Shown: in pieces, positions 51,896 to 63,691 of the stretch
Position numbering within the stretch: the stretch's first letter is position 1
Layout of the letters: each line of letters opens with the position of its first letter
Assembly (NCBI RefSeq): GCF_035222375.1
Contig: NW_026946363.1
Span: forward strand, 3,162,001-3,226,000
Source: Podospora pseudocomata
Taxonomy: Eukaryota > Ascomycota > Sordariomycetes > Sordariales > Podosporaceae
Direction of reading: 5' to 3'
Length of the DNA: 64,000 bases
Notes under the pieces: model-generated
Told to the model about the DNA's origin: nothing
Database searches by the model: none
Seen by the model: only the letters and a program-made list of their open reading frames with translations
Translations under genes and position numbers: made by a program

Positions 51896-53749
51896 TAGGT
51901 TTCTTGAGCGATGGTCGAAAGGCGACGTCTTTCTCTGATATTAAGAAAAAATAAGGGGGGATGGACGTTGGCAATTGTTTATTGAGCATTCAACCGGCAT
52001 TTATTGCATTCGTCTGGCGTACTGGGCACCATAAGGGAGTGTGTTTTAACGCGAGGGGTTGTGTTCATCTCGTCTCTTTGCTCACACATATGCGAGAACT
52101 GATAAACGTTTTTTACATACCCGGGTATTGCATTTTTTGGGTTCAAAATAAGGAGTGTTTTTGGTGGGTGTATCGAGAGGTTTTTACCATGATTTGACGA
52201 GTCGAGGAAAAGAGAACCGAGAGAGAGAGCAGGGGCAACAAGAGTGGAGGGGGATGTTTATTGATCCGGCATTAGCGATGAGTTCTCTTTGCTTTCTGGT
52301 AGTTTTTTGCTTCTATCTGTAAATTTTTTTTTCGTTGTCTTTTTGTGGGCACTTAGAGCGTGTTGTGTGTGTGAATTGTTTTTGTTTATCTTGTCTTGCA
52401 GGATGAACATATGACGGGGTGAGGGAGAGAGGTAACTTGAGAGTTTCAAGGGTACCTGCCTACCTACCTACCTAGTATTCTTATTGTTGTCTCTCTGTCT
52501 ATCTTGTCTACTGTCTGGGTGGTGGTGGCAGGGCTTGTATTCGCTTTGAGACTCTATATTTTCTGGGGGGAGGTCATTTATTTACTTTTTTTTTGTCATG
52601 GGGAGATGAACGAAAAGATGGGTTGGTTGGTTGGTGTTTGGTGTGTGTGAGTGAGTGTGTGCGGTGTGGTGCAAAAGATCATGATAAGTATACAGACGTG
52701 AGATGAGATGAGAGGGAGCTATGGATGTCATTTAGAGTATAGCTGGAGATGTGAGATGAGAAGAGATAGATACAAAGTCTCGAAAACAGAGAGAATTATT
52801 GTTAGATATAATGAGAAGATGGTAAAACAATTAATATCTGACTATCTATGCTGTGTTGGCGGCGGCTGATAATGACGCTGTCGCCGTCAACAACAAGTCA
52901 CGTGAATTATTTCGACGCTGCCGTCGTCGTCCCTCGCTTGCAACAGGATCAAGTGATGATACCACACTGACGGTTTTATTCATTATCTCCCCTTGTAATC
53001 GTAACAGTAAGTGATAAAAAACCAGTAATAATTTGTTCTCCTTCCAAAAAGGTGAAAAAGGCTGAATCTAATAAACTCCAAGTCTCCCGAGTAATGGACC
53101 CCATAAGACAAATAAAGGGCGACTGAACCACTGCTTCTTCTTGTTCCTATCCCCTCAAATTCCATAAACACCAGACTTGACTTCTTCTTCCCTGTTCCGC
53201 TCCCATATATGTGATGATCTCTCTCTCCCTCTTGCGGAGAAAGGTGAATAAAAACGGTATGTACCAAGTTCGGGGGTATGTACTATATGTGTAAATGCGA
53301 CAATGGAATGCGAAGGACGTGTGTAATCGAAATTTTCATGTACCCCGTTGTTTGCTCCCCAACACCGATAAGAAATCCACGGAGCTTGTGTTCTATCCTC
53401 CCCTGGAAAGACGAGACCCTGCTGGCTTGACCTCCCAGTTGACAGTACGCTGCCTCAATAATACCGCCAATGCCTGATAAAAGAAAAAAGGCCACCCGGA
53501 CAATTAATAAACCGACCAGCTTCCAGTTTATTTTTTCCCTCTCTCATGTCGAATGTGAAACAGAAACTCCATCTTGTGCAATGGGAATGATGCGACGCCG
53601 GGCCATGATGGGATCGGAAAACACAAAGCCAACCGGTTTGTTGCTTATAAACAAAAGAATGCCGTGAGTTGTCGGGAAAAAGCGCCAATAGAAACCAAGT
53701 GATTTGCTCAAGGGAGAAACTGAACAACAACCCCCACCACCGAGGCCAG
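51896..53749. other. Convergent 3' flank CHD1 / HST4
   Basis: About 1.85 kb, clearly more A/T-rich than the genes. It contains a short CCTA tandem run near 52455-52472 (CCTGCCTACCTACCTACC), T-rich tracts near 52320-52335 and 52585-52600 and GT-rich stretches near 52620-52670. No reading frame is convincing. The length is large for two ordinary 3' untranslated regions, so an unannotated non-coding transcript is possible. Confidence 0.45.
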
Positions 53750-55746
53750 TCAATCAATGAGATGGCCCATACTCCTCGGCTTGCTACCAGGGGAGATCGT
53801 CTTCATAGCGGAAGCGACAAACTCTTGGCTGGTAGGCGTGGTCGGTGGACTAGATGTAAGCCCAGCAGCTGGGAGTACAAGCGGTTCTGGCCGTCGAACT
53901 TGATCCTTGGGCCGCAATGATGGGAGACCGGCAGGTGAGTCGTCTGGCGGGGAGGACAGGTCGGATGAATCGGGGTCCAAAAACTGCTTCTTAGGGGTCT
54001 TTATTTCCCTGATTGGCACCGCTTTGGTAGCTTTGAATGTCTGGTTGATCCTGTTCTTGGGCTTGGGGGCTGCCTTCTTCGGTTGCCCCGGCTTTCTCTT
54101 GGGGGCGGCCTTTTGCGTCGCAGGCGCGGGCTCGGCCGCTTTGGTGGTGCTAAAGCTGAGCGTGCTCTGTTTAGGGGGTCTGCCCCTCGGCCTGGGCGCT
54201 GGAAGGAGGGCGTTGCGAAGCTTGGGACTGGCAATCGGCGTCGGCATACCGCCTTGCTCGGCAAGTTTCGACTTGCGGTTGCCGGGAGTCTGTACTTCCT
54301 GCGAGGACCGCGAAGATTGAGATGGTTGCGAAGACTGCGATGACTCGAACCCATCGTCATCGTCTTCTGTCCTTTTCCGCTTGCGCTCAAGTAGGATGTC
54401 GATTCTATTGCGCTCTAGGTTGGCGACGTAGCGCTTCTCCTTCAGCTCATCCCCAGTGACCATGTAGGATTCCCGATCTCCTATATCTTGCTGATCCCAA
54501 CGTGGCAAGTTGACCAATTCCGCGACGTCGTCACACTTCGCTTTGATGACCAGATCCCAGCAATCCTTGAATTCGACGCCCTGTGGCTCCGGGTCAAGAT
54601 TGATCCAGGCAGTAAGGCCGTCTCTCTTGCTCCGGGTCAGCTGGCATAGCTCCTTGACGAGTCTTCGCACGCCAGGGATTTTGAGCGTAGTCCCCACCAC
54701 AACAACAGCGTCCGGAACTCTCCGTAGATCTGCCTTTGAAACCATCCCGATCGCATCCTCGTCGGGGTTGTATTCGTTGTATAGCACAATCCGTGGGCGT
54801 AACTTGCCGATGCCGTGACTTCGCTTCCCCGCAAAAGCGGTTCGTACTTCGTCCTGCTCCTTGCACTTCTCGCAGAGTGGGGGCTCCGGGCCCTGAAACA
54901 GCGACGGGTTGAAGGTCTCCAAGTGGTTGCATTTTGTGCACACCATTTTCTCCAAGCCGCCATGGAGTTGAATCGTCGTTGGCCATGGGCCTTTGCTGTT
55001 CAGGGGCACATTCGTCGCGAGCGGTGGCATCTGAGTATCTAAACTATCGATATTCTGAGTGTACAAGCGCATGAGCCGGCCCTCTGAGGCAATGGATGCC
55101 AGCATGTGGTGGAACGGCGTTGGCTTGGCTTCAGATGCCATCTGCGACAATTCGCGGACCATGTCGTGGAAGGAGGTGGTGGAGGAGTCGTGTTTGTAGA
55201 CGGAGGCATCAAAAAGGTGCTTCCCAGACGCCTTGAGCTTGTGTTGGCCGCGCAGTGTCGTGAAGAGTCCTGTCGATGAACGAAAGTCGGGAACTGGGGG
55301 TCACATCTCAGTCAGCATTAAGGGGTACAGATGTTGGGTGGATGAAGGGTTAACCTACTGCCTGCAGAAACAGATATTCCAGCGCCCGCAATCACCACAA
55401 TCTTCTTCTTCTTTCTCAGGGCTGTCAACAGCCTCTGAAGATTCTCTTGGTCCTCATTGTCATAATTCTCCAGGTCGACATACTCGGTTGTGCGGGGCCG
55501 TGGGGCTGCGACGCGACGGCGCTTGGTTGGTGGGGGACCGTCTGTCCGCACCTGGATCTCTCCCGAAAAATCTGGCATGTCGTATGACTTCCGTGGAGTT
55601 GCGCTGCCCGAGGTAGTTGCGCTAGCACTCGGTGATGGGTATCGATTGGAAACATCCATGGCGGGTGAAGGGGGCGAGGGAGACTGTGAAAGGACCGAGA
55701 GAGGTGACGATGGAGGGGACGCTGTTGAGCGTCTGGAAAACGCCAT
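53750..55746 (-). CDS. HST4: Class I sirtuin Hst3/Hst4-type histone deacetylase (2 exons)
   Basis: Predicted nuclear NAD-dependent deacetylase of the Hst3/Hst4 branch, which in yeasts removes acetyl from histone H3 K56 and protects genome stability and silencing. Length is 643 aa. Exon 1 is 55359-55746 and exon 2 is 53750-55293. The intron (55294-55358, 65 nt, donor GTAGGT) splits the NAD-binding signature so that splicing yields GAGISVSAGIPDFRSS; the unspliced frame breaks it. Further motifs are TQNIDSLD (about 208-215), the catalytic histidine in QLHGG (about 240) and the zinc ligands CTKC and CEKC (about 248-251 and 270-273). The C-terminal 230 residues are basic and proline-rich with an AT-hook-like PRPRGRPPKQ. 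Hst3 versus Hst4 cannot be separated safely in filamentous fungi. The promoter is divergent with MED16. Confidence 0.92.
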
Positions 55747-57324
55747 GGTGGCGGTCTAAGTTGGCGTCAGAGCGAAGAAAACACAATAGTCTGTCAATGG
55801 TGTGGCTGGAGCAGAGTTTGTGGGTTTCGCAGGACCCTCGGTGTGAGAGGAGCAAGACGAGCGGAGGGCGGTCGGTGTTGGCCAAGTGTTGGTTATATCA
55901 TGACGAGATGCCAAAGCCCACAGTGTGTAGAAAAAGGTTTTCCCCCAGGGTTGGGCGGATAATAGCAGGTCGCGTGGACAATAGGTGAAAAGGCGCGCTC
56001 GGTGGGCCGTGGTTCACGCGTCGTTGGGTGAAATGGGACAAAATGAGGGTGGTTGAGTGCCTGAGGCTTGGAATTACCCACGGCTGGGCATTGTTCGAGG
56101 TTGACGTTCGTTCTTTGCCGGGGCGCAGAAAGCGCAGAAAGGGGAGGATGCGAGTTTGCGATTGGCGGCAGATGCAGGCCGTGACAGTCAAGCAAAAGCC
56201 CCAGAAAATACCGCTCCCCTGGCACCTACGATCCACTGTGCGTTCATCGGGGCAACGGTTACAGGTATCCATCCACATGTATGTAGGTCCAGGGATGTCT
56301 TAGATATCGGATGCCAACCTTAGGTATCTCGTATTATGGACGAGAAGAGAGAAAGGACTCTTGGAGCAGTTGTGGTTATTTAGGCCCAACCAAGGCCCTT
56401 CAACTATGGCCTTTCACCTCGACACTTTTGTGGACGTGCCCACGATGGCTCGGGCTATGGCTTTGGGCACTGAAGTGGCCCGTGCGAGGCTCAGGATGTT
56501 TAAGAACCAAATTTCTCAGGTAAGAAGGTCACCAGCACTTTGATGCTTGGTTGGGCCAACCCATCATCTTCTGGCGATCTTGCTCTCCTTATCCATACAT
56601 CCAGGGCGGGCAGGTAGTTTTCCGAGCTGTGACTACCCGAAAAGCCTTTAGAGATTCAGCAATGTCAAATAGGACAAAATGTGAGGATAGCTGATCCTGA
56701 CTCCCAGAAGCAAGATGACGTGCGTGTGCTGCGTGGGTACAAAGGTACGTACCTTAGCTGGGTGGGCGACCTAGCGTTGCTCGGAAACCAGGCAGCTTGG
56801 CATGCAGCACTTGCAAGGGGCGGTGGGCTGGTAGCCACAACGTGTGGCTTTGTTCCCTTCAGCCTGCCAGGTGCCATTCACTTCACTCCGGGTGCGTTCT
56901 CAGTGGCTCTACGAGGTGTACGCAGTACATGCTGCAAGCCGCCACAACACACCATTCAGTAAGTATCTATGAGAAGCCATCTTCATCTTTCAGCCGCGTA
57001 GAACAAGACGATCATCAGCATCCATCATCAACTTCCATCAGTGTTCCATAAGCTCCATCATAGATACTGAAGTCCATCATCGCGCCAATACCATTTCAGT
57101 CACTGCTGCCTCACTTCATACACACCTAGCAAGTGGGACCTTCAACATAAATACAGCAGCAACTTTTTTTTCACGGTAATTCCATAGTCTGAAACACTCT
57201 CAAGCACACGTGAACCCAAAGCTCATTATCGTATCAGAACAGACTTGCCAAGGTAACCCACCAAAACGGTCGGCGGCGTTGAGTTTGAAGCTTTCCCAAC
57301 AAGCCGAGGGCGGCGGCCCACATC
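55747..57324. promoter_or_regulatory. Divergent HST4 / MED16 promoter region
   Basis: About 1.6 kb. It contains a 38-codon open stretch at 56406-56519 that ends exactly at a good donor (CAG then GTAAGA), reported separately as a candidate exon, and four TCCATCA copies at 57021, 57034, 57054 and 57073. No complete gene can be supported. Confidence 0.45.
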
Positions 57325-60300
57325 ATGAGTGCCCATGACATGTCCCTCCTGGGCGGGGATTCCATGAGCATCGACTCTGGAATCCAGGTGATGCAGAGCA
57401 TTCAAGGCATGGACGGTGCCATGGCTCTCGATGATGTCGACCTCTTCGGAGATTCTGTTATGGACAATGCTCTGGGTACCCTGCCCCTGACCTCTCGCCC
57501 TCCTCCAAGTAAGCAGCTTCAGCAGCGGCTGGACCAACTCCGAGCCCGTGGTTGCTGTCAGGGAATCGCTTGGGGCCGCTTGGGGAACATAGCCTGCGTC
57601 TCCAAAGATGGCATGTCGGTTGACATTCGCTACATGCGTTGCAATCCCGAGAACGGTGAATGGGATATGAATGACCCAAGCTCTTCTGCCACCATTTCAC
57701 TGGTTCATGGTCCGCCCTCGTTCATCTCGCTGCCTTCTGCCGGCGCCCCCATAGTCCACGTCGCCTGGTCCCCTACCACGCATATGGCTGACTTGGCCGT
57801 CATTGATGCTCTCGGCCGCATCAGCATTCTCTTCTTCCCACTGCAGATCAACAGACCCTATCCTATGAGAAAATGGGATTCCGATCCTGTGGACGACCTC
57901 CACAGCGTCGTCGGTTGTCACTGGTTACCAATCGGTAACGCAGCAAGCCAGAGCCGAGGGGTATGCCGTTCTCTTTCAGGACCACATGTTTGGCAGTCTT
58001 GCTTACACTCGGTAGTTTCTCACCCAATGCAGTGGTGCACACTGGGCAGGGTCCGAATACAAATACAACCACATGGCTCAGCCGGCTTTTGGGCCGTCAC
58101 ATCCTCACCCTGGAAGGAGCGCGCTGGTGTGTGTTACCACAAATGGTCTTCTGAGGCTGTTCTATCAAATTAGCAGCCGGCATGAGGAAACGGCTCTCGA
58201 GCTCGAAAGTGTGACGGCCGCCGATGATCTCATCACGCACGCCTCTTTCTGCTGTGATAAACGTAAGACCCCGCCAGACTCGAAATGTGTTGCAGCAGAA
58301 CTAATCTTTTTGGTCAGCAAACACCCTTCTCATAGCTCTCGCTACGGCGTCGAAGCAGCTGAGGGTAGTGCGTGTTGGTGTGAACTGGGGGAATCCCCCA
58401 AGTGATAAGCAGGTGCACCCAGGCAGTATACAGTTAAGACCATCGATGAAAGAGGTGCATGTAGCCACCACCAGTTGGCTACAACATGGCCCGAGCGAGT
58501 CGACTCTAGACTTTTCCATGGCACAGCTCTCTCACCTCCTAGTACTCCCGTCTTTCATGGAGACCAGTAACCCTCCAACCTTCGCCCCAGCAGTTGTTGT
58601 CACGGTAAGATCATATCTGCCAAACGAAACCTCGCCCTACGATCAGGAAACCCAGAGCATCATCGATCGCTGGGAGGTTCTGAACGATCAAGCCCAAGCA
58701 CCACATCCCGCGTTTGAGCAGCTGGGTCCCCGGAACGGTGCTGGGGCTGTCCCCCCGGTAAGTTTCTATGAACTTAGATGATAGGAAAGACGCAGCTAAT
58801 GGGTAAATCAGACCATGACTAGGTTGCGGAAGCTGGAGCCAGTCACAATCCCCAAAGTGGTCATCTCGATGCAAACGACCACCATACAGCTGGGAAGAGT
58901 CGTTTGCTTCACCTTTAGCGACGGCACCGTTCAGTACCGTGACAGGTTCACCATGGCTGAACTTTACAACGAGCACAACACCGAGAACATCAACAGCCCT
59001 CACCAGGTTGGGTTCCAGTTTGACGATCCGACGCCCTGTAAGTCCTCCATACTAGTGTGTTTGCAGGTACTAGCTCCATGGTGACTAATTTCCCCACTGT
59101 TCAGGTCTTCAGGTCGCTTTCTCTCCGAGCAACTTTGCATTCGTCCAAGTGTGTGAGGATAACACATTGAAGCTGAGAAAACTCCATTATACAATGGGTG
59201 ATTTAGGTTCCCTTCAAGACGGTTAGTGTGGTGATGCTTCCTTCGGCCCATGTGAGAGACCCCCAACTAAATCTGTGATCTAGTCCAAGCAAGGGCTGTT
59301 CTGGCATCTCTCACAATGCCCATCTCTTTTGCCTGGCAACAGCAAATGACCTTTGATGACATCCTGGCGGTTGTCCGTCCCTTGACCCAGCATCCGAGTA
59401 AGTTTACCCCCTGGAAGGGTTGGTCACGCCTGGATCTAACAAAAGTTCCATTTCAGAGTTCACAAATGCCTTGTTTAAGGAAATCATAACTCTGCTTCGG
59501 ACTGTGGTCGACTACTCGGAAGAACAGCAGCAGCTTGTCGACACGCTCATCCGGAACAACCAGCTGCAGTCCTGTCTGAGCCTTCTGAACCACTTTGGCT
59601 TCAATGGGAACTTTGAAGCCAGGTCTTTCCACGGAAAGTTCGCCTCGGTCGCCCTCAACCTGAGAAACATCATTGTTCTCATTGTGCTTGCGAACCACAG
59701 CCCACAAAAGTCCAACGGGGTACTGAACCCGCTCGATGAATCAGAGGTGGTCGAGACCCTTGTCGGATGCGCAGAATGGGCCGTCAGCTTGTTCTCGTGG
59801 CTCATCGACTCGCTCTTCAACCTGCTCGACGACCCCGAGTTCATGGCGCTCCTTTCCGACCAGAGACGATTCCAGGAACTGGCGAGCTACCTCCACACCC
59901 GCAACGACGTCTCGGTCTATCTTCTCCTCTGCTCATCAACACGCAGCTTGCTCCAGGTTGCCTGCCGTCGGGTCGCGGGCTTGGAGGAAATCAGCAGCCG
60001 CGCGCTCACGTACTACAAGACTCACAGCGTGACTGAGACAGGGGCTGCTCTTCACCATGCCTATCAGAGGATGTACCGCACCAGCTCCAGCAGCCCGGTT
60101 AAACCCCAGGATTTTGAACGCCTCTTGAGCACCCTCGGCAGGGACATTTCCACTGCCTATCAAAGAACGCTCACGGCGATGGCCAAGTCCAAGGACCAGA
60201 CCCAGCCCGGGGCCACGGAGCAGCAGCAGCAGCAGGCCCAGCAGCGGGTGGAGCTTTTTGTAAAGTCGGCGCAGAACCGGTGGGAGCTGGAGATGCTGTC

Positions 60301-60940
60301 GGGGGCTAACCCGCCTAATATCTTCCGCGAGGTGCTCGCTCGCCTTTTTACGAGCACGCTGACGACGTTTAAGGCATTGACGGACCCCGCGAAGCTGTAT
60401 TTTGCCAATTATGACCTGCTTGAAGTCAATGATGATGCGAAGACGTTGAGGGCGAGGAAGAAGGCGGGGAAGTATGTGGATGTTTTTAAGAGGGTGGAGT
60501 TGGTTGCTGGGCAGCAGCAGCAAAACACGCAGTCTTTCCCTCCTGCTGCTGTGACGAATGGGGCTCAGAGGAAGGGTGGTGGTGGGGAGAATGTCAAGAC
60601 TGAGGCTGGTGTGGGGGGTGCGGCAGGTGTGAAACTGGGGGGCACGCCTTCGTTGACGTTGGGGTTGGCAGGGGGTGGTGGTGGTGGTTCTGCCGGTGCT
60701 GGCAATGGGGCGAATGGGGGTGCTGCTGTTGCCATGACGCAGGTTCACAGCCCGAGGGATGAGGGAGCGGGAGGGGCGGGAGGTGGGCATGCTATTCGGT
60801 GGAGGCGGTGTGTGAGGTGTGCTTCGGTTATGGAGGACATTATGAACCAGCGGCCTGGGTTTACATATGTGCTGGCGCAGCAGCGGAAGTGCTGTTGTGG
60901 AGGGGCTTGGGCGCTGGTTGCGAAGGGGGCTTTGGGGTAG
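57325..60940 (+). CDS. MED16: Mediator complex subunit 16 (7 exons)
   Basis: Tail-module subunit of Mediator (Sin4 relative) that links activators to RNA polymerase II, nuclear, 1087 aa. Exons are 57325-57960, 58016-58262, 58318-58757, 58812-59037, 59105-59221, 59284-59397 and 59457-60940. Introns are 54-67 nt. The N-terminal half should form a WD40-like propeller (GIAWGRLGNIACVSKDG, VHVAWSP, ALVCVTTNGLLRLFY, VVCFTFSDGTVQYRDR). The C-terminal half is helical (NLRNIIVLIVLANHS, VSLFSWLIDSLFNLLDD). The end holds a conserved cysteine pattern (RCVRCASV, RKCCCGGAW), typical of fungal Med16. A glutamine run (residues near 852) and a glycine-rich insert (near 1005-1030) interrupt it. For intron 1 the acceptor at 58015 is used because the stronger-looking AG at 58032 shifts the frame. 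Confidence 0.9.
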
Positions 60941-61150
60941 AAGAGATGGAAGTTTATGCGCTTGGATAGATCGTTCACAAGCTCACGGTCAAATTGTCCG
61001 TTCGTTGGGGATACGAAAACTGACGTATGGCTGCCAACCTGAGCATGACCGTTTCATTTCGTCTATACACAAGCCAGTTCCAATGAGTTGAAATCACTTC
61101 TTTTCTTTTTTCACCATAACCAACCCCTATATTTGCTTTGCCTTTTTGTC

Positions 61151-62487
61151 CTACGGTTCCCAAAGATACCTCTGCTCCACCACCCCCTCCTTCACCAACC
61201 CCCTCAACGCCATCCCATAATCCCCCCCATTCGGCGTCCTAAGCAGCGTATGAATATGAAACTTTGCCGGCTCCTTATTCGTCAAGAAAACCCCCGAGTG
61301 GTGATCAAACTCGACCAAAATCACGGGGCTCTGAACCCGGTAGTAAAACGCATCGTGATCCCCAAACCCGCCAATCCAACAAAAGTACGTCTCGTGAAAC
61401 CACTCCCTCAGCTGCTCAAGTCTGATCTTCCTCGCAGTGGAGGGGAGGTAGAGGAGGTATTCGTCCAAGATCTCCGCAACGAGATCCTGTTGGGACTGGG
61501 TCATCTCCGAGACTAACACCCCCTCATAGGGAACAACCCTATTGTCCCGATAGGCACCGCAAAGGTGGCGTTGGTCGTCGTGGTTCCACCTCCCCTTTGG
61601 CATGGCGTCATCTTTTAAATTCTTATACACCTGCGCGAGTGTTTGTTTCTCAGCTGGTAAAGACTGCATCAGCTGCAACCCCAACTTCTCCTCCCGCTGC
61701 AGGATTTGGGTTCCTTTGTAGGGGCCCGAGTCAATCATGTTTGGCTCTGCGCCTGTGAACCACGGGCTTATCACCACTTGGTCTTTGTAGAAGAAGAGGT
61801 TGAGGCAGAGGTGGTGGCCGTAGAAGGAGTAGCCCCAGGGTGTTGTGGTGGAGGGGGAGCCGAAGAGGACAAAGTTGTAGGAGTGCTCGTTGCAGATCTT
61901 CGGGGCGGAGACGAGCTCGCCGAGGAAGTGGTTGATGCGCATGGCCGAGAGGGCTTTGTGGTAGCCCTCGGGGGAGAGGGAGGATTGGAGGACTGAGAGG
62001 ACGGCATCCCGGATTAGGGGGGTGAGCTCGTCGAGGCGGATGCCTTTGTTGGAGAGGAGAAATTCGGGGTTGGACCAGGTGCGCCATTCGGGGGAGTCGA
62101 TGTGGTAGAGGGTGGATTTGAGTTGGGAAGGGGACAACAGGGAGAGGAGGTTGGTGGTGGCGGTGACTATGGAGGAGATGGGGATTTCTTCTGGGGAGAG
62201 GTGGAATAGGTTTGGTTTTACGTTTCCTGGGAAGCGGGTTAGAATGGACGGCTCTGAATGAGCGTAAAGGGGTTATGAAACAGACCATCGCTGGTTACGC
62301 CCTTGAAAGGCTCCTGGTAGAGCTTCAGCCAGTGAAGGTAGAGGCCATGAAGCCATGGGGGGTTCCCCCCTTCAATGAATGCTTTGGCGTATTCATGGGC
62401 ATCCTGCTTTTGCATCTCAGTGAAGCGGGGGATGGACAAGTCAGGGAGGTGCTTATGGTATGTCTCGATGTCTGGTTGGTCTGCCAT
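61151..62487 (-). CDS. DUF3500 family protein (2 exons)
   Basis: Conserved protein of unknown function, 425 aa. Exon 1 is 62286-62487 and exon 2 is 61151-62226. The intron (62227-62285, 59 nt) has a GTCTGT donor, a TCTAACC branch and a CCAG acceptor; splicing joins TSDG to NVKPNLFHLSP. The body shows the DUF3500 hallmarks: SPEWRTWSNPEF, a histidine-rich core (WGYSFYGHHLCLNLFF, VVISPWFTGAEPN) and a C-terminal block with VILVEFDHHSGV and HIHTLLRTPNGGDYG. The many conserved H, D and E residues suggest metal binding, but no activity is established for the family. No signal peptide is visible. It is convergent with MED16 across a gap of only 210 bases. Confidence 0.88.
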
Positions 62488-62978
62488 TTTGACTGTCTGG
62501 TGTAGTGCTCGCACCTAAGATTACTAGATTGTCACAATGACAACAAAGACTGAAGTGAGTGATGAGGTGAAGTGAGAATAGAATAAGAAGTTGAAATTCT
62601 GTCACTAGGCATGTAGGTCTAGACACGGAAAGGCCCAGCCGGTGGTTGAATTGATGCCGGGGAATGAGGTAAAACTATCTCCCGATCCCTGCAGCCACCT
62701 CGGCGTACCAGACATCGCCAATGGCGGAATGAATTAGAGAAAGACGGACGATAACCCGGATGTGTGGGGTGATCAAGATGGTGGAGTTGGCTGCCCCTCC
62801 CCCGCTTCCCCAGCTCCCCGCTCTTGACTACATGCCTCCTGGACACATGGGAGATGGGCGATGTGTGGTGGTAGATTCATATTCTCATAAGGGAAATGCT
62901 GGTGAAAGTGCAATTCAAGGCTATTTGCCAGATGCCAAAGACAACTCAAATCCATTCCGTGAACCAAATCCCACCGCA
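62488..62978. promoter_or_regulatory. Promoter of the DUF3500 gene and 3' end of the next gene
   Basis: A 491-base tandem intergenic region. The frame at 62760-63101 is antisense to the third exon of the neighbour and is not credible as a gene. Confidence 0.5.
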
Positions 62979-63691
62979 TCACAGCTCCTTAAAGTTAACA
63001 TGGAACAAATCCACCCTTTTCCTCTTCGCTCTCAACTCCCCAATATTCTGCTGAATAGCTACACCACACATATTAGCCACCATAGCCACCATCAACAATG
63101 ACATCATCACGACACTCACCTCCCGGCTTCCCCTTAGCCTCAACATGCGCCTCCTTACTGACCCACCCAATAACCATTCTCACACTCTTCTCCCCAGCCC
63201 CATCCCCATCAACCTTCACCTCCGCCCCATAATCCGCACCCTTATACCCCTCCAGCTTATCCCCCTCAACAGCACTGACAAACCGCCCAACCTGCTCCTC
63301 AAACCCCTCCTCCGTCTCAAAAGCAGTAAACACCTCAGTGCATGGCGCCTTCAACACAGCCGTGTCAAACTGATAAACAAATGTCTCTTGAGCCCTGACA
63401 TGATCCTTGATGTTGGTGATGCACTGCTTTGCTGCAGAGGCGGATGACCATTCTGCATATGCGTTGTCAGTACTCGTGACTTGGAAACATGATACCGAGA
63501 AAAATGGGGGCGAACAGACCAGTTGCCAGCACCCAGGTCTTTGGATCCTCGAGCTTTTGGCCAAAGAAACCTTGTTGAAAATCAGGCTGGGACTTTACTT
63601 TGGCCACAGCATCTCCCGGAAGTTGATTGCCAGAGTCGAGAGACTCGACGTCGAGTGTTTGGAAGAGTGTGACGGTGGCGGACGATGGCAT
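62979..63691 (-). CDS. Small predicted dimeric alpha/beta-barrel protein (3 exons)
   Basis: A 194-aa protein of uncertain function. Exons are 63520-63691, 63120-63452 and 62979-63058. Introns are 67 nt (GTCTGT donor, TACTGAC branch, ATGCAG acceptor) and 61 nt (GTGAGT donor, GGCTAAT branch, TGTAG acceptor). The pattern resembles two tandem ferredoxin-like half domains of the antibiotic-biosynthesis-monooxygenase (ABM) type: a first strand VTLFQTLDVES, the pair WVLATEWSSASAAKQC, a second repeat CTEVFTAFETEEGFEEQVGRF and RMVIGWVSKEAHVEA. The last exon gives a basic tail ending FHVNFKEL. If the second intron were not spliced, the protein would instead end soon after with a short glycine-rich tail at 63073. 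The enzyme activity cannot be deduced; proteins of this fold include monooxygenases, stress-response proteins and non-catalytic members. Confidence 0.75.

Noticed and set aside
57935-58049. Alternative MED16 intron 1 using GTAACG and GGGCAG
   Set aside because: It keeps frame but is twice the usual intron length; the 55-nt intron 57961-58015 has better signals and keeps more conserved sequence.
59936-60790. 284-codon frame antisense to MED16
   Set aside because: Shadow of the MED16 last exon.
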